DNA of 64,000 nucleotides, taken from Ostreiculturibacter nitratireducens. GTDB lineage: Bacteria; Pseudomonadota; Alphaproteobacteria; Rhodobacterales; Rhodobacteraceae. This document shows positions 23,023-32,054 of this stretch, one piece after another (within the stretch, counting starts at the first letter, position 1; every line of letters begins with the position of its first letter). The notes beneath the pieces were generated by a model. The model made no database searches. It was not told where the DNA came from and saw only the letters and a list, made by a program, of their open reading frames with translations. The translations under genes and the position numbers were made by a program. The stretch lies in the NCBI RefSeq assembly GCF_032670585.1, contig NZ_JAVQHL010000001.1, positions 1,364,001 to 1,428,000 on the forward strand. The letters run 5' to 3'.

Positions 23023-24117
23023 ATGAAGAACTCGACAGGAATTCAGGAAACGCCCCGAAGGACTTCCGGACGTAAGCGTCTTTACGACAGCATTCTGGAC
23101 ACGGTGGGCGACACGCCCTCTGTCAGGGTGCGCAACCTCGCCCCCGAGGGTGTGACGATCTACGTCAAGTGCGAGTTCTTCAATCCGGCGGCCTCCGTGA
23201 AGGACCGGCTCGCGCTCAACATCATAGAGGCGGCGGAACGCAACGGAACGCTGAAGCCCGGCCAGACCGTGGTGGAGGCCACGTCCGGCAATACCGGCAT
23301 CGGGCTTGCGATGGTCTGCGCATCGAAGGGCTACCCGCTCGTCGTCACGATGGCGGACAGCTTTTCCGTCGAGCGGCGGCAACTGATGCGCTATCTCGGC
23401 GCGAAGGTGGTTCTCACTCCCCGGGCCGAGAAGGGCACGGGCATGTACATGAAGGCGAAGGAACTGGCGGAAAGACACGGCTGGTTCCTGGCCCGGCAGT
23501 TCGAGACCGAGGCCAACGCCGAGATGCACGAGAATACGACCGCACAGGAAATCATCGGCGATTTCGACGGGCAGCAACTCGACTACGTCGTCACCGGCTA
23601 CGGCACCGGCGGCACGGTCGCCGGACTGGGACGCGCGCTGCGGAAGGCCCGCCCCGGCCTGAAGATCATCCTGTCCGAACCCTCGAATGCCCAACTCGTG
23701 GGGTCCGGGATCCCGCAGGAGCGGTCGGGCGACGGGGGGCCGGCGAAAAGCCACCCGGCTTTCGAGCCACACCCGATCCAGGGCTGGACCCCGGATTTCG
23801 TGCCGCTCGTGCTGCAGGAGGCCATCGACGGCGGCTACTATGACGATCTTGTCCCGGTCAGCGGCGCCGACGGGATGCACTGGGCGCGCGAGCTTGCCGC
23901 GAAAGAGGGCATCATGACCGGCGTCTCCGGCGGATCGACATTCGCCATCGCCCGCAAGATCGCCGAAACGGCCGCTCCGGGAACGGTAATCCTCGCCATG
24001 CTGCCCGACACCGGGGAGCGCTACCTGTCAACGCCGCTTTTCGAGCCGTTCGGCGCCGACATGGACGTGGAGGAACTGTCCATCTCGAACTCGACCCCCG
24101 GCTATCGGATGACCTGA
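23023..24117 (+). CDS. Cysteine synthase-like PLP enzyme (second copy)
   Basis: A 364 aa O-acetylserine sulfhydrylase homologue, clearly paralogous to the N-terminal domain of the fusion at 18591 (shared AAERNGTLKPGQTVVEATSG, RLALNIIEAAER, GERYLSTPLFE). The PLP lysine is in ASVKDRLAL. It lacks the glutaredoxin domain and carries a 35-residue polar N-terminal extension. ATG 23023 is chosen for the strong AGAAGGAGGATGAA site; an in-frame start at 22909 would overlap the upstream gene. It may be regulated by TetR or by site E. Confidence 0.9.
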   Translation: MKNSTGIQETPRRTSGRKRLYDSILDTVGDTPSVRVRNLAPEGVTIYVKCEFFNPAASVKDRLALNIIEAAERNGTLKPGQTVVEATSGNTGIGLAMVCASKGYPLVVTMADSFSVERRQLMRYLGAKVVLTPRAEKGTGMYMKAKELAERHGWFLARQFETEANAEMHENTTAQEIIGDFDGQQLDYVVTGYGTGGTVAGLGRALRKARPGLKIILSEPSNAQLVGSGIPQERSGDGGPAKSHPAFEPHPIQGWTPDFVPLVLQEAIDGGYYDDLVPVSGADGMHWARELAAKEGIMTGVSGGSTFAIARKIAETAAPGTVILAMLPDTGERYLSTPLFEPFGADMDVEELSISNSTPGYRMT

Positions 24118-24145
24118 ACCGGCGAAGGCGGCAGCCGCCCCGGCC

Positions 24146-24172
24146 GACCCGAAGACATTCATGCTTCGGGTC
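24146..24172 (+). terminator. Hairpin after the second cysteine synthase
   Basis: GACCCGAAG (24146-24154) pairs perfectly with CTTCGGGTC (24164-24172) around a 9-base loop, 29 bases after the stop. There is no T-tract, so intrinsic termination is uncertain. Confidence 0.4.
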
Positions 24173-24247
24173 GCCCTGAGGCCGGGCGCGGCTTCGTCAT
24201 CTGTGCTATCGGTAGAGTCCTGGTGACGATTCAAACGGGACGGATGG

Positions 24248-25015
24248 ATGAACCTCGACCTTTTCTCGCTCAAGGCGCGCCGCGCACTGATCACAGGCTC
24301 TTCCCAGGGGATCGGCTTCGCCCTCGCCAAAGGGCTCGCCGCGGCAGGGGCGGAGGTAGTCCTGAACGGACGCGACGAGGAAAAGCTCAGAAGTGCGGCA
24401 GAAGCCCTCAGGGCGGACGGAGCGACCGTCCATGAGCTTCCGTTCGACGTCACGGATCATGCCGGGGTCCGGGAAGCCATCGATGCGTTCGAGGATCGGG
24501 TCGGGCGGATCGACATCCTCGTGAACAACGCCGGCATGCAGCATCGCGCCCCGCTGGAGGACTTTCCGCCGGACGCCTTCGAGCGGCTTCTTCAGACAAA
24601 CGTGAGTTCGGTCTTTCACGTCGGACAGGCCGTCGCGCGCCACATGATTGGCCGGGGCGCCGGGAAGATCATCAACATCGCCTCCGTCCAGACTGCCCTC
24701 GCCCGCCCGGGGATTGCCCCCTACACCGCGACCAAGGGCGCGGTCGGGAATCTGACGAAGGGGATGGCAACCGACTGGGCGCGCCACGGGCTTCAGTGCA
24801 ACGCGATCGCGCCCGGCTACTTCGACACGCCCCTGAACGCCGCGCTCGTCGCCGATCCGGCCTTCTCCGCCTGGCTCGAAAAGCGGACTCCGGCAGGACG
24901 CTGGGGCAAGGTGGAGGAACTCGTTGGCGCCTGCATCTTCCTGGCCTCCGACGCTTCGAGCTTCGTCAACGGCCATGTCCTCTACGTCGATGGCGGGATC
25001 ACCGCGAGCCTGTGA
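24248..25015 (+). CDS. SDR-family oxidoreductase, gluconate 5-dehydrogenase-like
   Basis: A 255 aa classical short-chain dehydrogenase. The cofactor motif is TGSSQGIG (residues 17-24), then NNAG, catalytic Ser in IASVQ, the YTATKG tyrosine/lysine pair (YxxxK) and the family ending SFVNGHVLYVDGG. The overall sequence resembles gluconate 5-dehydrogenase (IdnO/Gno), which interconverts gluconate and 5-ketogluconate. No other gluconate gene is nearby, so the substrate is tentative. The 158 bases after it (25016-25173) hold no recognisable gene. Confidence 0.85.
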   Translation: MNLDLFSLKARRALITGSSQGIGFALAKGLAAAGAEVVLNGRDEEKLRSAAEALRADGATVHELPFDVTDHAGVREAIDAFEDRVGRIDILVNNAGMQHRAPLEDFPPDAFERLLQTNVSSVFHVGQAVARHMIGRGAGKIINIASVQTALARPGIAPYTATKGAVGNLTKGMATDWARHGLQCNAIAPGYFDTPLNAALVADPAFSAWLEKRTPAGRWGKVEELVGACIFLASDASSFVNGHVLYVDGGITASL

Positions 25016-25173
25016 CGGATATCCGGGTTCGCACGGGTATCTCGGACTGAAGAAAGTCCAAGGTCGGGGTGGCGTTCGCCCGGGCCGTCCGCGCCCAGTT
25101 CATCGACCCCGAGCGGCTGAATCGTCGGATCGTTTTCCGTTTCCGGCACGGCACGAGGTGAATGCCTAGTACG

Positions 25174-26970
25174 TCAGATCAGTATCGCCGCCGGATCGTC
25201 ATCGTCATAGAGCCGGTCGAGGAACTGCGCGCGCCGCGTCAGAAGTTTCCGGAAGTTCAGGTTGCCCTTCGCGGTGATCTCGCCGTCGGAAACCGAGGGC
25301 GGCTCCGACAGGATAAGGGCACGGGTCACGCGCGTCGCCGATCCTTCGGAGGCCCGGGCCTTGAGGCGGCGCGCAATCTCGGCGGCTTCGGAAGGCACTA
25401 TGAGCGCCCCCTCATTCTCTGAGGCATCGGGATGCGCCCGCAGGGACGCCGTAGGAATGATGAAGACGCCGATCTCGTTCCGGTCGGCCCCGGTCACGAT
25501 GACGTCGGCAGCAAGTCCGCCCAGATGCGCCAGCACGTCCAGCCGCAGGTTCGCGGCCCTCACCCATGTGCCGGTCAGAAGCTTGAAGTCCTCCGATATC
25601 CGCCCGTCGAAGACCATGCCCTTGTTCATGTCGGACGGGTCGAGGAACTTCATCGCGTCCCCGGTGATGAAGTAACCCTCCGCATCGAAGGACTTCGCGG
25701 TTTTCGCCGGGTCCTCGAAATAACCCGGCGTCACGGTCGGCCCCTGAACGCGGACCTCGCAGCGCATGTCCTCGTCCGGGACAAGCTTGATAGTTACGCC
25801 CGGCACCGGAACCCCCACCACTCCCGAGCGGTTCGTCGGCTCGTGCTGGATCAGGCAGGCGGGCGCCGTTTCGGTCAGCCCCCAGGAGGATGTGAAAAGC
25901 GGCACCTCGCCCCGGACCTCGCGCGCCATCGCCTCCAGATCGGCCCAGACATCCTGCGGCAGGCTCGCGCCCGCGTAGAAGAGCAGGTCGAGGCTCTCGA
26001 AATAGCTGCGCCGCAGGTCGGCGTCCTGTTTCATCGCGTCCCGGAGGAAGGCAAAGCCCACGGGGACGTTGAAGGCGAGGGTCCCGGTAACCAGCCGCTG
26101 GTTCTCGATCGTCCGGCCGATGAGCGCGGGCATGGGCTTTCCGTCGTCGATGTAGAGAGCCCCGCCATTGGCGAGCATCATGTTGAAGTTGTGGCTGCCT
26201 CCGAAGACATGGTTCCACGGAAGCCAGTCCACGATGCGCGGCGGCTTCCTCTTCAGGAACGGCAGGCAGACCGCGAGTTGGGCCTGATTGGTGCACATCA
26301 TCCGGTGCGTCGTCAGCACCCCCTTGGGCGAGGAGGTGGAGCCGGACGTCATGAGGATCTTGGCGAGCGTGTCTGGCCCGACCATGGCATTGGCCGCGTC
26401 AACGTCGGGCCCTGCGACCGTCGCGAGGTTCGCGAAGGCTGTCGTTCCTTCCGGAACATTGACGCTGACGACCCTCTCCAGCCCATCGAACCACGGCAGG
26501 TTCAGCGCAGCGCCGAACCGATCCCCGTCGACCGCGTAGACCATGCGCGGATGCGTGAGGCGCGTCACATGTTCCAGCTGCCGGTTGGCCTCGGGGATCA
26601 GCGCGTATTGCTCGGCCACCGGCACCGTCGGCACGCCGACATACTGGGCGGCGAGCGTCAGCAGGCCGTGATCCACGCCATTGCCGGAAATGATGAGGAT
26701 CGGCGTCTCCGCCCCCAGCCCGCGCGCCAGAAGCCCCGCGGCGATCGCCCGAACCTGCGTCAGAGCCTCAGTGTATGTGACCTTGCGCCAGCCTTCCCCA
26801 TCGCGCTCGGCCAGGAAGACCGCATCCGGTGTCCTCTCCGCCCAATCGTGAAGCCAGTCCGTCGTCCGCGACGCCACGGGGCCGAGGCCGTGAGCCGAGC
26901 GAAGAAGGATGGAACCGTCGGGACGATCCTCCCGGATCACCTCGTGCGAGAGATATCGAGTCCGCGCCAT
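25174..26970 (-). CDS. Feruloyl-CoA synthase-type acyl-CoA synthetase (copy 1)
   Basis: A 598 aa AMP-forming ligase that activates a carboxylic acid (likely a hydroxycinnamate) to its CoA thioester. The P-loop-like A3 motif is ILMTSGSTSSPKGV, then SSWGLTETAPA, the GYFITGDA adenylate-binding segment and the C-terminal catalytic lysine in EITAKGNLNFRKLL. It follows the crotonase gene at 27076 by 105 bases on the same strand. The pair is paralogous to the 34563/35462 pair. Substrate identity is family inference. Confidence 0.82.
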   Translation of the reverse strand: MARTRYLSHEVIREDRPDGSILLRSAHGLGPVASRTTDWLHDWAERTPDAVFLAERDGEGWRKVTYTEALTQVRAIAAGLLARGLGAETPILIISGNGVDHGLLTLAAQYVGVPTVPVAEQYALIPEANRQLEHVTRLTHPRMVYAVDGDRFGAALNLPWFDGLERVVSVNVPEGTTAFANLATVAGPDVDAANAMVGPDTLAKILMTSGSTSSPKGVLTTHRMMCTNQAQLAVCLPFLKRKPPRIVDWLPWNHVFGGSHNFNMMLANGGALYIDDGKPMPALIGRTIENQRLVTGTLAFNVPVGFAFLRDAMKQDADLRRSYFESLDLLFYAGASLPQDVWADLEAMAREVRGEVPLFTSSWGLTETAPACLIQHEPTNRSGVVGVPVPGVTIKLVPDEDMRCEVRVQGPTVTPGYFEDPAKTAKSFDAEGYFITGDAMKFLDPSDMNKGMVFDGRISEDFKLLTGTWVRAANLRLDVLAHLGGLAADVIVTGADRNEIGVFIIPTASLRAHPDASENEGALIVPSEAAEIARRLKARASEGSATRVTRALILSEPPSVSDGEITAKGNLNFRKLLTRRAQFLDRLYDDDDPAAILI

Positions 26971-27075
26971 TCTCCCCCCAAGCCGGCATGCTTCAGTGTC
27001 CGGTCCACCCTTCGATTTCGAGGCACCTCTGCCCCGCCGCGCTCACCCCGTGCAACCCCCGTTTACGATTTCAGC

Positions 27076-27837
27076 TCAGCGGAATTTCGGCGCCCGCTTC
27101 TCAAGAAAAGCAGCCAACCCCTCCAGCGCGTCCGGGCTCGTTTGCGTGATGGCAGCGCAGAGGCTTTCGGTGAAAAGCCCGTCCTGCTTCGACATGTCCT
27201 CGATCCGTGCCAGCGCCTGGATCATGATGTAGTTCGACAAGGGGGCGTTCCCGGCGATCTGGTGCGCGAGTTCCACGGCCCGGGCCAGAGCTTCGCCCTC
27301 GCCGACGACGTAGTGCGTCAGACCGAGCCGCAACCCTTCCTCGGCGCCGTACTTCCGCCCCGTGAGCATCATCTCGATCATCCGGTCCGCGCCGAGGATC
27401 CGACCGACCCGCACGCTCGCGCCACCCCCGACGAAGATGCCCCGCCGCCCCTCGGGCAACTGGAAGATCGTCGAGGGCTCGGCAATCCGCACATGCGTTG
27501 CCGCTGCCAGTTCCAGCCCGCCTCCGATGACCGCGCCAAACATCGCGCTGACGACCGGCAGGCCGCCGAACTGGATCCGGTCCATGACCTGATGCCAGCC
27601 CCGCGAATGGCGCATCGTCCCCTCGGCGTCGCGGGCGACATGTTCGGAGAGGTCGAGGCCCGAGCAGTAGTGCCCCGCCGTGCCGGTCAGGACAACCACC
27701 TTCACGCCTTCGGGCGGGTTCGAGAAGAAGGCGTCCAGTTCGGCAAGAAGCGCGTCCGACATCGCGTTGCGCTTGTCGGGGCGGTTCATGGTCAGCGTGG
27801 CGATGGGGCCATCAATGGCGACGGTGACGAGCGGCAC
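27076..27837 (-). CDS. Enoyl-CoA hydratase/isomerase (crotonase) family protein (copy 1)
   Basis: A 253 aa crotonase. Oxyanion-hole motifs are HYCSGLDLSEH and FGAVIGGGLELAAATHV, and the acidic active-site region is LPEGRRGIFVGGGASVRV. It is close in sequence to the second crotonase at 34563 and is paired with a feruloyl-CoA synthase-type ligase. This suggests hydration and retro-aldol cleavage of hydroxycinnamoyl-CoA, but aldolase activity cannot be told from ordinary hydratase activity here. It appears to be the first gene of a two-gene operon. Confidence 0.85.
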   Translation of the reverse strand: MPLVTVAIDGPIATLTMNRPDKRNAMSDALLAELDAFFSNPPEGVKVVVLTGTAGHYCSGLDLSEHVARDAEGTMRHSRGWHQVMDRIQFGGLPVVSAMFGAVIGGGLELAAATHVRIAEPSTIFQLPEGRRGIFVGGGASVRVGRILGADRMIEMMLTGRKYGAEEGLRLGLTHYVVGEGEALARAVELAHQIAGNAPLSNYIMIQALARIEDMSKQDGLFTESLCAAITQTSPDALEGLAAFLEKRAPKFR

Positions 27838-27955
27838 GGACGATGGTCCTTTCAGCAGGAACGAGGGCGAGGCGCGAAATCTGCGGGTGGCATGACCGGC
27901 ACTACTCCCTCCGGGATTCTATCCGGCTTGCGGATGGTCGGCCGGGACGCCGCAC

Positions 27956-27984
27956 ATGCTAATAACTGCTATACCGTATATCAA
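27956..27984 (-). promoter_or_regulatory. Candidate promoter with internal palindrome
   Basis: On the minus strand, TTGATA (27984-27979), 17 bases, then TAGCAT (27961-27956) make a plausible -35/-10 pair upstream of the crotonase operon. The palindrome TATAC-C-GTATA (27970-27980) sits in and next to the spacer, a natural repressor position. The regulator is not identified. Confidence 0.4.
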
Positions 27985-28039
27985 TTTGAATGTTGAGCCG
28001 ACGAAAACGCCGGGACGGGCAAGAACCACGCACTTGCCG

Positions 28040-28717
28040 TCAGCCCATGCTTGAGGGGGCCCTCCGCGTCGCGGCCCTGCGGACGTCGTCGCGCCAGCTC
28101 CACACGGCGACCGCACCCCAGGTCGCGCAATATATCCCGCCGAGGGCAAGCACGTAGCTGCCGGGAACGAGCCCGATCGCGGCGCGTTCCGGAATCTGCG
28201 CCAACTCGGTGATCGGTTCGGGGTGCACGATGAGCTTGCCGACATAGGCGATGGTCTGGATCAGGAGTATCCAGAAGTAGTTCCGCCTGATCCGGCGGCC
28301 CAGCGCCACCCAAAGCGAAACGTGGTAATGGGGATGCAGGTAGTCGTCGGCCAGTCTCTGCTGCCAGCCTTCTTCCAGATGAAGATCACCGTTGCCCAGC
28401 ATCGGCGCGAAGAAGTGGATCTCCATCCATCTGCAGCGGGCGCGCCAGACGTTGAAATACCGGTAGCGGCGCGCTTCGAGCATCAGGAAGAAGAAGATCA
28501 GGATCCCGACGAGGATCAGCGGGATCGGCGAGGCTCCGGGCGACGTGAAGGAGATCGACAGCGCGACGCCGAGGGTCACCACCGCCCAGTTGGTCGTCGT
28601 GTCCAGCCGCGTTCGCCAGACCGTCGAACGGTAGACCTCGCCGCGATACAGATGTGCGATGGCGCCGATTTCCGCGGCATCCAGCGACTTCCGTTCGCTT
28701 GGATCTCGATCCGGCAT
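28040..28717 (-). CDS. DUF2270 membrane protein
   Basis: A 225 aa protein with an acidic N-terminus, two close helices (about residues 48-85) and two more near the C-terminus (about 150-170 and 185-210). The segment LEARRYRYFNVWRARCRWMEIHFFAP between the helix pairs is typical of DUF2270, whose function is unknown. The start MPDRDPSERK at 28717 is chosen over 28771 because the extra residues are unlike the family; the upstream region is GC-rich without a clear ribosome-binding site. Confidence 0.72.
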   Translation of the reverse strand: MPDRDPSERKSLDAAEIGAIAHLYRGEVYRSTVWRTRLDTTTNWAVVTLGVALSISFTSPGASPIPLILVGILIFFFLMLEARRYRYFNVWRARCRWMEIHFFAPMLGNGDLHLEEGWQQRLADDYLHPHYHVSLWVALGRRIRRNYFWILLIQTIAYVGKLIVHPEPITELAQIPERAAIGLVPGSYVLALGGIYCATWGAVAVWSWRDDVRRAATRRAPSSMG

Positions 28718-28866
28718 GTGCCTCCCCCTGACGGGAAATGTCGCACAGCCGGGCGAACGTCGGCAAGCCATTGCGGTGTGGCTCAGGAATGCGGATCTAG
28801 CGCGAAGCGAGCTTCGACGCCGGTCTCTTCTTCAAGGTGGTCACCGGCCCCGCACGGACGCCACGC

Positions 28867-29988
28867 TCAGGCCAGGACGACGTCCATCCAGGCCCCCTTG
28901 GCCGAGGATCTCTGGATCGTCTCGACAATCGTCTGGATGCGGTAGCCAGCGCGGAAGTTGAAGGGTTCAGGACCTTCGCCGGCCAGCGCGGCGAGATAAC
29001 CCGCCACCTCGATCGCCTTCAGGTCGTTGAAGCCCAGTTGGTGACCCGGCGCGACGCAGAAACGCCCGTAGGGGTAATGGTCCGGCCCGGCCTCGATCCG
29101 GCGGAAGCCCTGGCGCCCCCTGGCGTCGGAGGTCGAGTAGTAGTGGAGCACGTTGAAATGCTCCTGGCTGAAAGCAAGAGCCCCCTTGGTCCCATGGACC
29201 TCGAAGTCATGCTGCATCTTTCGGCCGGTTGCGATCCAGTTCCCCTCGATGGAACCCGTGGCGCCGTTTTCGAAGCGCAGGAAGGCCCGTCCGACATCGT
29301 CCACCTCGACATTTCGGACGCCGCCTTTCCCATCGGGGCGGCTGCCGATCATCGTCACGCAGTCGCCCATGACGCGGACGATCGGGCCGATGAGGAACTC
29401 GGCGGTGGCCAGCGCGTGGCTGCCGATATCCGCAAGGGCCCCGCCGCCCGCCGGGTCGTGGCGGAACGTGAACGGCGAGGACGCGTCGATCATGTAGTCT
29501 TCGGCGTGGAGCCCGCGATAGCCGCGGATCTCGCCCAGTTCGCCCCCGGCGATCATCTCGCGCGCAAGGGCGAGCATCGGGTTGCAGAGGTAGTTGAAGC
29601 CGACCTGCGTCTTGATGCGTGCCGCTTCGGCTGCCTCGGCCATCTCGCGCGCATCGGCGGCAAGCGGCGCCAGCGGCTTTTCGCAGTAGACGTGCTTGCC
29701 TGCGGCAATTGCCGCCAGCGCCATTTCCTTGTGGAGCGCGTTGGGGGCGGTGATGTCGATCACGTCGATTTCGGGATCGTTGACCAGATCCCGCCAGTCG
29801 TGCGTCGCCTTGGCGAAACCGAACGCGGCCCGCGCTGCTTCGGCGGCTTCGACCGAGACGTCGGCGATCGTGTGAAGAACGATCTCGTAGGGCAGGTCGA
29901 AAACCTTCTGCGCCGAGGCGAAACCGAAGACATGGGCCTTGCCCATGAAACCGGAGCCGATGAGGCCGATGCGGAGTTTCGGTTTCAT
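28867..29988 (-). CDS. Gfo/Idh/MocA-family NAD(P)-dependent oxidoreductase
   Basis: A 373 aa sugar or cyclitol dehydrogenase-like protein. The N-terminal Rossmann motif is IGLIGSGFMGKAHVFGF, followed by the family EKP motif (HVYCEKPLAPLA) and the C-terminal substrate domain with GGGALADIGSHAL. ATG 29988 has GGAAGGACAG upstream; the 30114 start adds unrelated residues. It stands alone, separated from the TRAP operon by about 220 bases in which no gene or clear signal was seen. It may be linked to inositol use elsewhere in the window, but specificity is unknown. Confidence 0.85.
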   Translation of the reverse strand: MKPKLRIGLIGSGFMGKAHVFGFASAQKVFDLPYEIVLHTIADVSVEAAEAARAAFGFAKATHDWRDLVNDPEIDVIDITAPNALHKEMALAAIAAGKHVYCEKPLAPLAADAREMAEAAEAARIKTQVGFNYLCNPMLALAREMIAGGELGEIRGYRGLHAEDYMIDASSPFTFRHDPAGGGALADIGSHALATAEFLIGPIVRVMGDCVTMIGSRPDGKGGVRNVEVDDVGRAFLRFENGATGSIEGNWIATGRKMQHDFEVHGTKGALAFSQEHFNVLHYYSTSDARGRQGFRRIEAGPDHYPYGRFCVAPGHQLGFNDLKAIEVAGYLAALAGEGPEPFNFRAGYRIQTIVETIQRSSAKGAWMDVVLA

Positions 29989-30208
29989 GTTTCTCTGTCC
30001 TTCCCTCAGGGCGCCCCGGCGCGCCGGGGCCGAATACTTTGCCTGGCAGGTCCGCCCGACTCGGCCGCCTTCCCTGCGACGTTGTTCTATCACCGCGGGG
30101 CCGCAGCGCCACAAAAATTGCGGCGATCACTTTCTCGCAATGTGCCGTTCGGAAAGCGACGTGTGCAAGGGGTCATCCGGGGGATGCGTCGCGTCTATGC
30201 AAGTGCCG

Positions 30209-31510
30209 CTACATGAGTCCCGGCAACGCCAGCACGAGCGTCGGGAAGATGATGACGATGGCCGTGACGACGAGGTCGGCAACGAAGAAGGGCGCCACGC
30301 CACTGAAGATCTGGAGCGTCGAGACATGTTCGTGCGCGACGTTGCGGATGACGAAGACGTTCAGTCCGACGGGCGGCGTGATCATCCCGATCTCCAGAAG
30401 CTTCACCACGAGCACGCCGAACCAGACAAGGCTTATCCCTTCGGCGTTTAGAATCGGGATGAACACCGGAAGCGTGACGAGAAGCGCGCCGAACGGCTCC
30501 ATCACCATGCCGAGAAGCAGGTAGATCACGACGATGATGAGCATCAGCTCGTAGTAGCCGATATCCGCGGCGCCGACCTGCGTCGACAGGAAGCCCGAAA
30601 GGCCCGTGATCCCGAGAAACCGGGTAAACATGGACGCGCCGATCCCGATGATGAGAAGCGAAGCCGTGGTCATCAGCGTCTCGAGGAGCGCCTGTTTCAT
30701 GACCATCCAGTTCAGCCGCCCGATCAGCCCGGCGCAGAAGATCGCGCCCGCCGCACCGATCGCGCCCGCCTCGGTCGCGGTGAAGAACCCGGAGAACAGG
30801 CCGCCGAAGACGAGGACGATCAGAAGGAGGACAGGCCAGATTCTTTCGATCGCGGCGCGCGCGCTGAGCGGCTCTTCCTCGATCGGGCGCCGCGGGACGA
30901 GGTCGGGGCGCATCCAGGCGAGGACAAGGACGATGGCGGAGTAGCTCAGCGCGGTCAGAATGCCGATCACGACACCCCCGAGAAAGACGCCGGTGATCGA
31001 GGTTTCGGCAAAGATCCCGTAGAGGATCATGAGGATCGACGGCGGGATCAGCGCGCCGATCGTCCCGCCGGCGGCAATGGCGCCCGCCGCGATCGAGGGG
31101 GAATAGCCTGCCCGCACCATCTCGGGGATGGCGATGCGCCCCATCGAGGCCGCCGTCGCCAGCGAGGAGCCGCAGACAGCGGCGAACCCAGAACAGGCGA
31201 AGATCGACGAAATCGCGAGCGCGCCCGGGACACGGCGCAGAAGGGCCTTGGCCGCGTCGAAGAGGCCCGAGGTCAGTTGCGCGTGGAAGGCGACGAAGCC
31301 CATGAGAAGGAACATCGGGACCGCGCTCATCGTCCAGCTCGCGACGAAGCTGTAGGGCGTGTTCGACAGGATGCCCAGTGCCGGGCTCAGACCCAGAAGC
31401 CAGGCGATACCGCCGAAGGACACGGCGATGAGGGCCAGCGCCACGGGGACCCGCGCGATCAGCAAGGCGAAGAGGACCGCGATGCCCCAGAATCCTGTCT
31501 CGACGCTCAT
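30209..31510 (-). CDS. dctM: TRAP transporter large permease (DctM)
   Basis: A 433 aa integral membrane protein with about 12 helices. TRAP-type signatures are GSSLATAASMGRIAIPEM, AGAIAAGGTIGALIPPSILMILYG and the late ITPPVGLNVFVI. It starts one base after the small permease stop and is the last gene of the operon beginning at the crotonase (35357). With DctQ and DctP it forms a Na+-driven uptake system, here probably for aromatic acids because of the neighbouring ligase and crotonase; that substrate is inferred. Confidence 0.93.
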   Translation of the reverse strand: MSVETGFWGIAVLFALLIARVPVALALIAVSFGGIAWLLGLSPALGILSNTPYSFVASWTMSAVPMFLLMGFVAFHAQLTSGLFDAAKALLRRVPGALAISSIFACSGFAAVCGSSLATAASMGRIAIPEMVRAGYSPSIAAGAIAAGGTIGALIPPSILMILYGIFAETSITGVFLGGVVIGILTALSYSAIVLVLAWMRPDLVPRRPIEEEPLSARAAIERIWPVLLLIVLVFGGLFSGFFTATEAGAIGAAGAIFCAGLIGRLNWMVMKQALLETLMTTASLLIIGIGASMFTRFLGITGLSGFLSTQVGAADIGYYELMLIIVVIYLLLGMVMEPFGALLVTLPVFIPILNAEGISLVWFGVLVVKLLEIGMITPPVGLNVFVIRNVAHEHVSTLQIFSGVAPFFVADLVVTAIVIIFPTLVLALPGLM

Positions 31511-31511
31511 T

Positions 31512-32003
31512 TCAGGCTTGCCCCCGAACCGAATGCGCGGCGCGAAGCAGCGTCACCAGCGCGGCCAGGCAGAAGCCCGCCGGGGGCAGGAAATAGGTTG
31601 GCCAGACAGGCACCTCGCGTCCGAGGACGTCGACGAAGGAGCCCACCCGCCATTCGGACAGGGCCGATTGCAGCGTGACCCAGGCGATGGCCGCGTAGAT
31701 GACCGAAGCTATCAGGGCGACGAGCAGGTCCGACACCCGCCGGAGGCCAGGGGGCATGGCCATGTCGAGAAGCTCGACCGAAACCATGGCGTTGCCTCTT
31801 TCGACCCAGGCGAGCGGCAGGAAGGCGATCAGGACCATGTAATAGCGTGAGACGATCTCGTTCGTCGCGGGGATCGGCCGGTCGAACAGGTTCCGCGCGA
31901 CCACGTCCGCGCCCACATGCAGAAGCATTGCGACGACGCCCAGCGCGCCGATCAGGGCTAGGCCCTGCGCCACCCGGTCCGCCGCGCGTTCCAGCATCTG
32001 CAT
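31512..32003 (-). CDS. dctQ: TRAP transporter small permease (DctQ)
   Basis: A 163 aa protein with four membrane helices and the family region NLFDRPIPATNEIVSRYYMVL followed by PLAWVERGNAMVSVELL. It sits between the binding protein and the large permease, the usual P-Q-M order. The gap to dctP is about 50 bases. Confidence 0.9.
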   Translation of the reverse strand: MQMLERAADRVAQGLALIGALGVVAMLLHVGADVVARNLFDRPIPATNEIVSRYYMVLIAFLPLAWVERGNAMVSVELLDMAMPPGLRRVSDLLVALIASVIYAAIAWVTLQSALSEWRVGSFVDVLGREVPVWPTYFLPPAGFCLAALVTLLRAAHSVRGQA

Positions 32004-32054
32004 CGTGATCGCCCCGGAAGGACGGCCGGCGCAGGATTGCGCCGGCCGATTGCC

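Noticed and set aside
25045..25160. Possible gene remnant in the gap after the SDR gene
   Set aside because: A short open stretch exists but it has no start signal and matches nothing I recognise.
25432..27996. Very long plus-strand open frame (854 codons) opposite the first CoA-ligase and crotonase
   Set aside because: It is the antisense shadow of two well-supported minus-strand enzymes; the product is Arg/His/Asp-rich with no recognisable motif.
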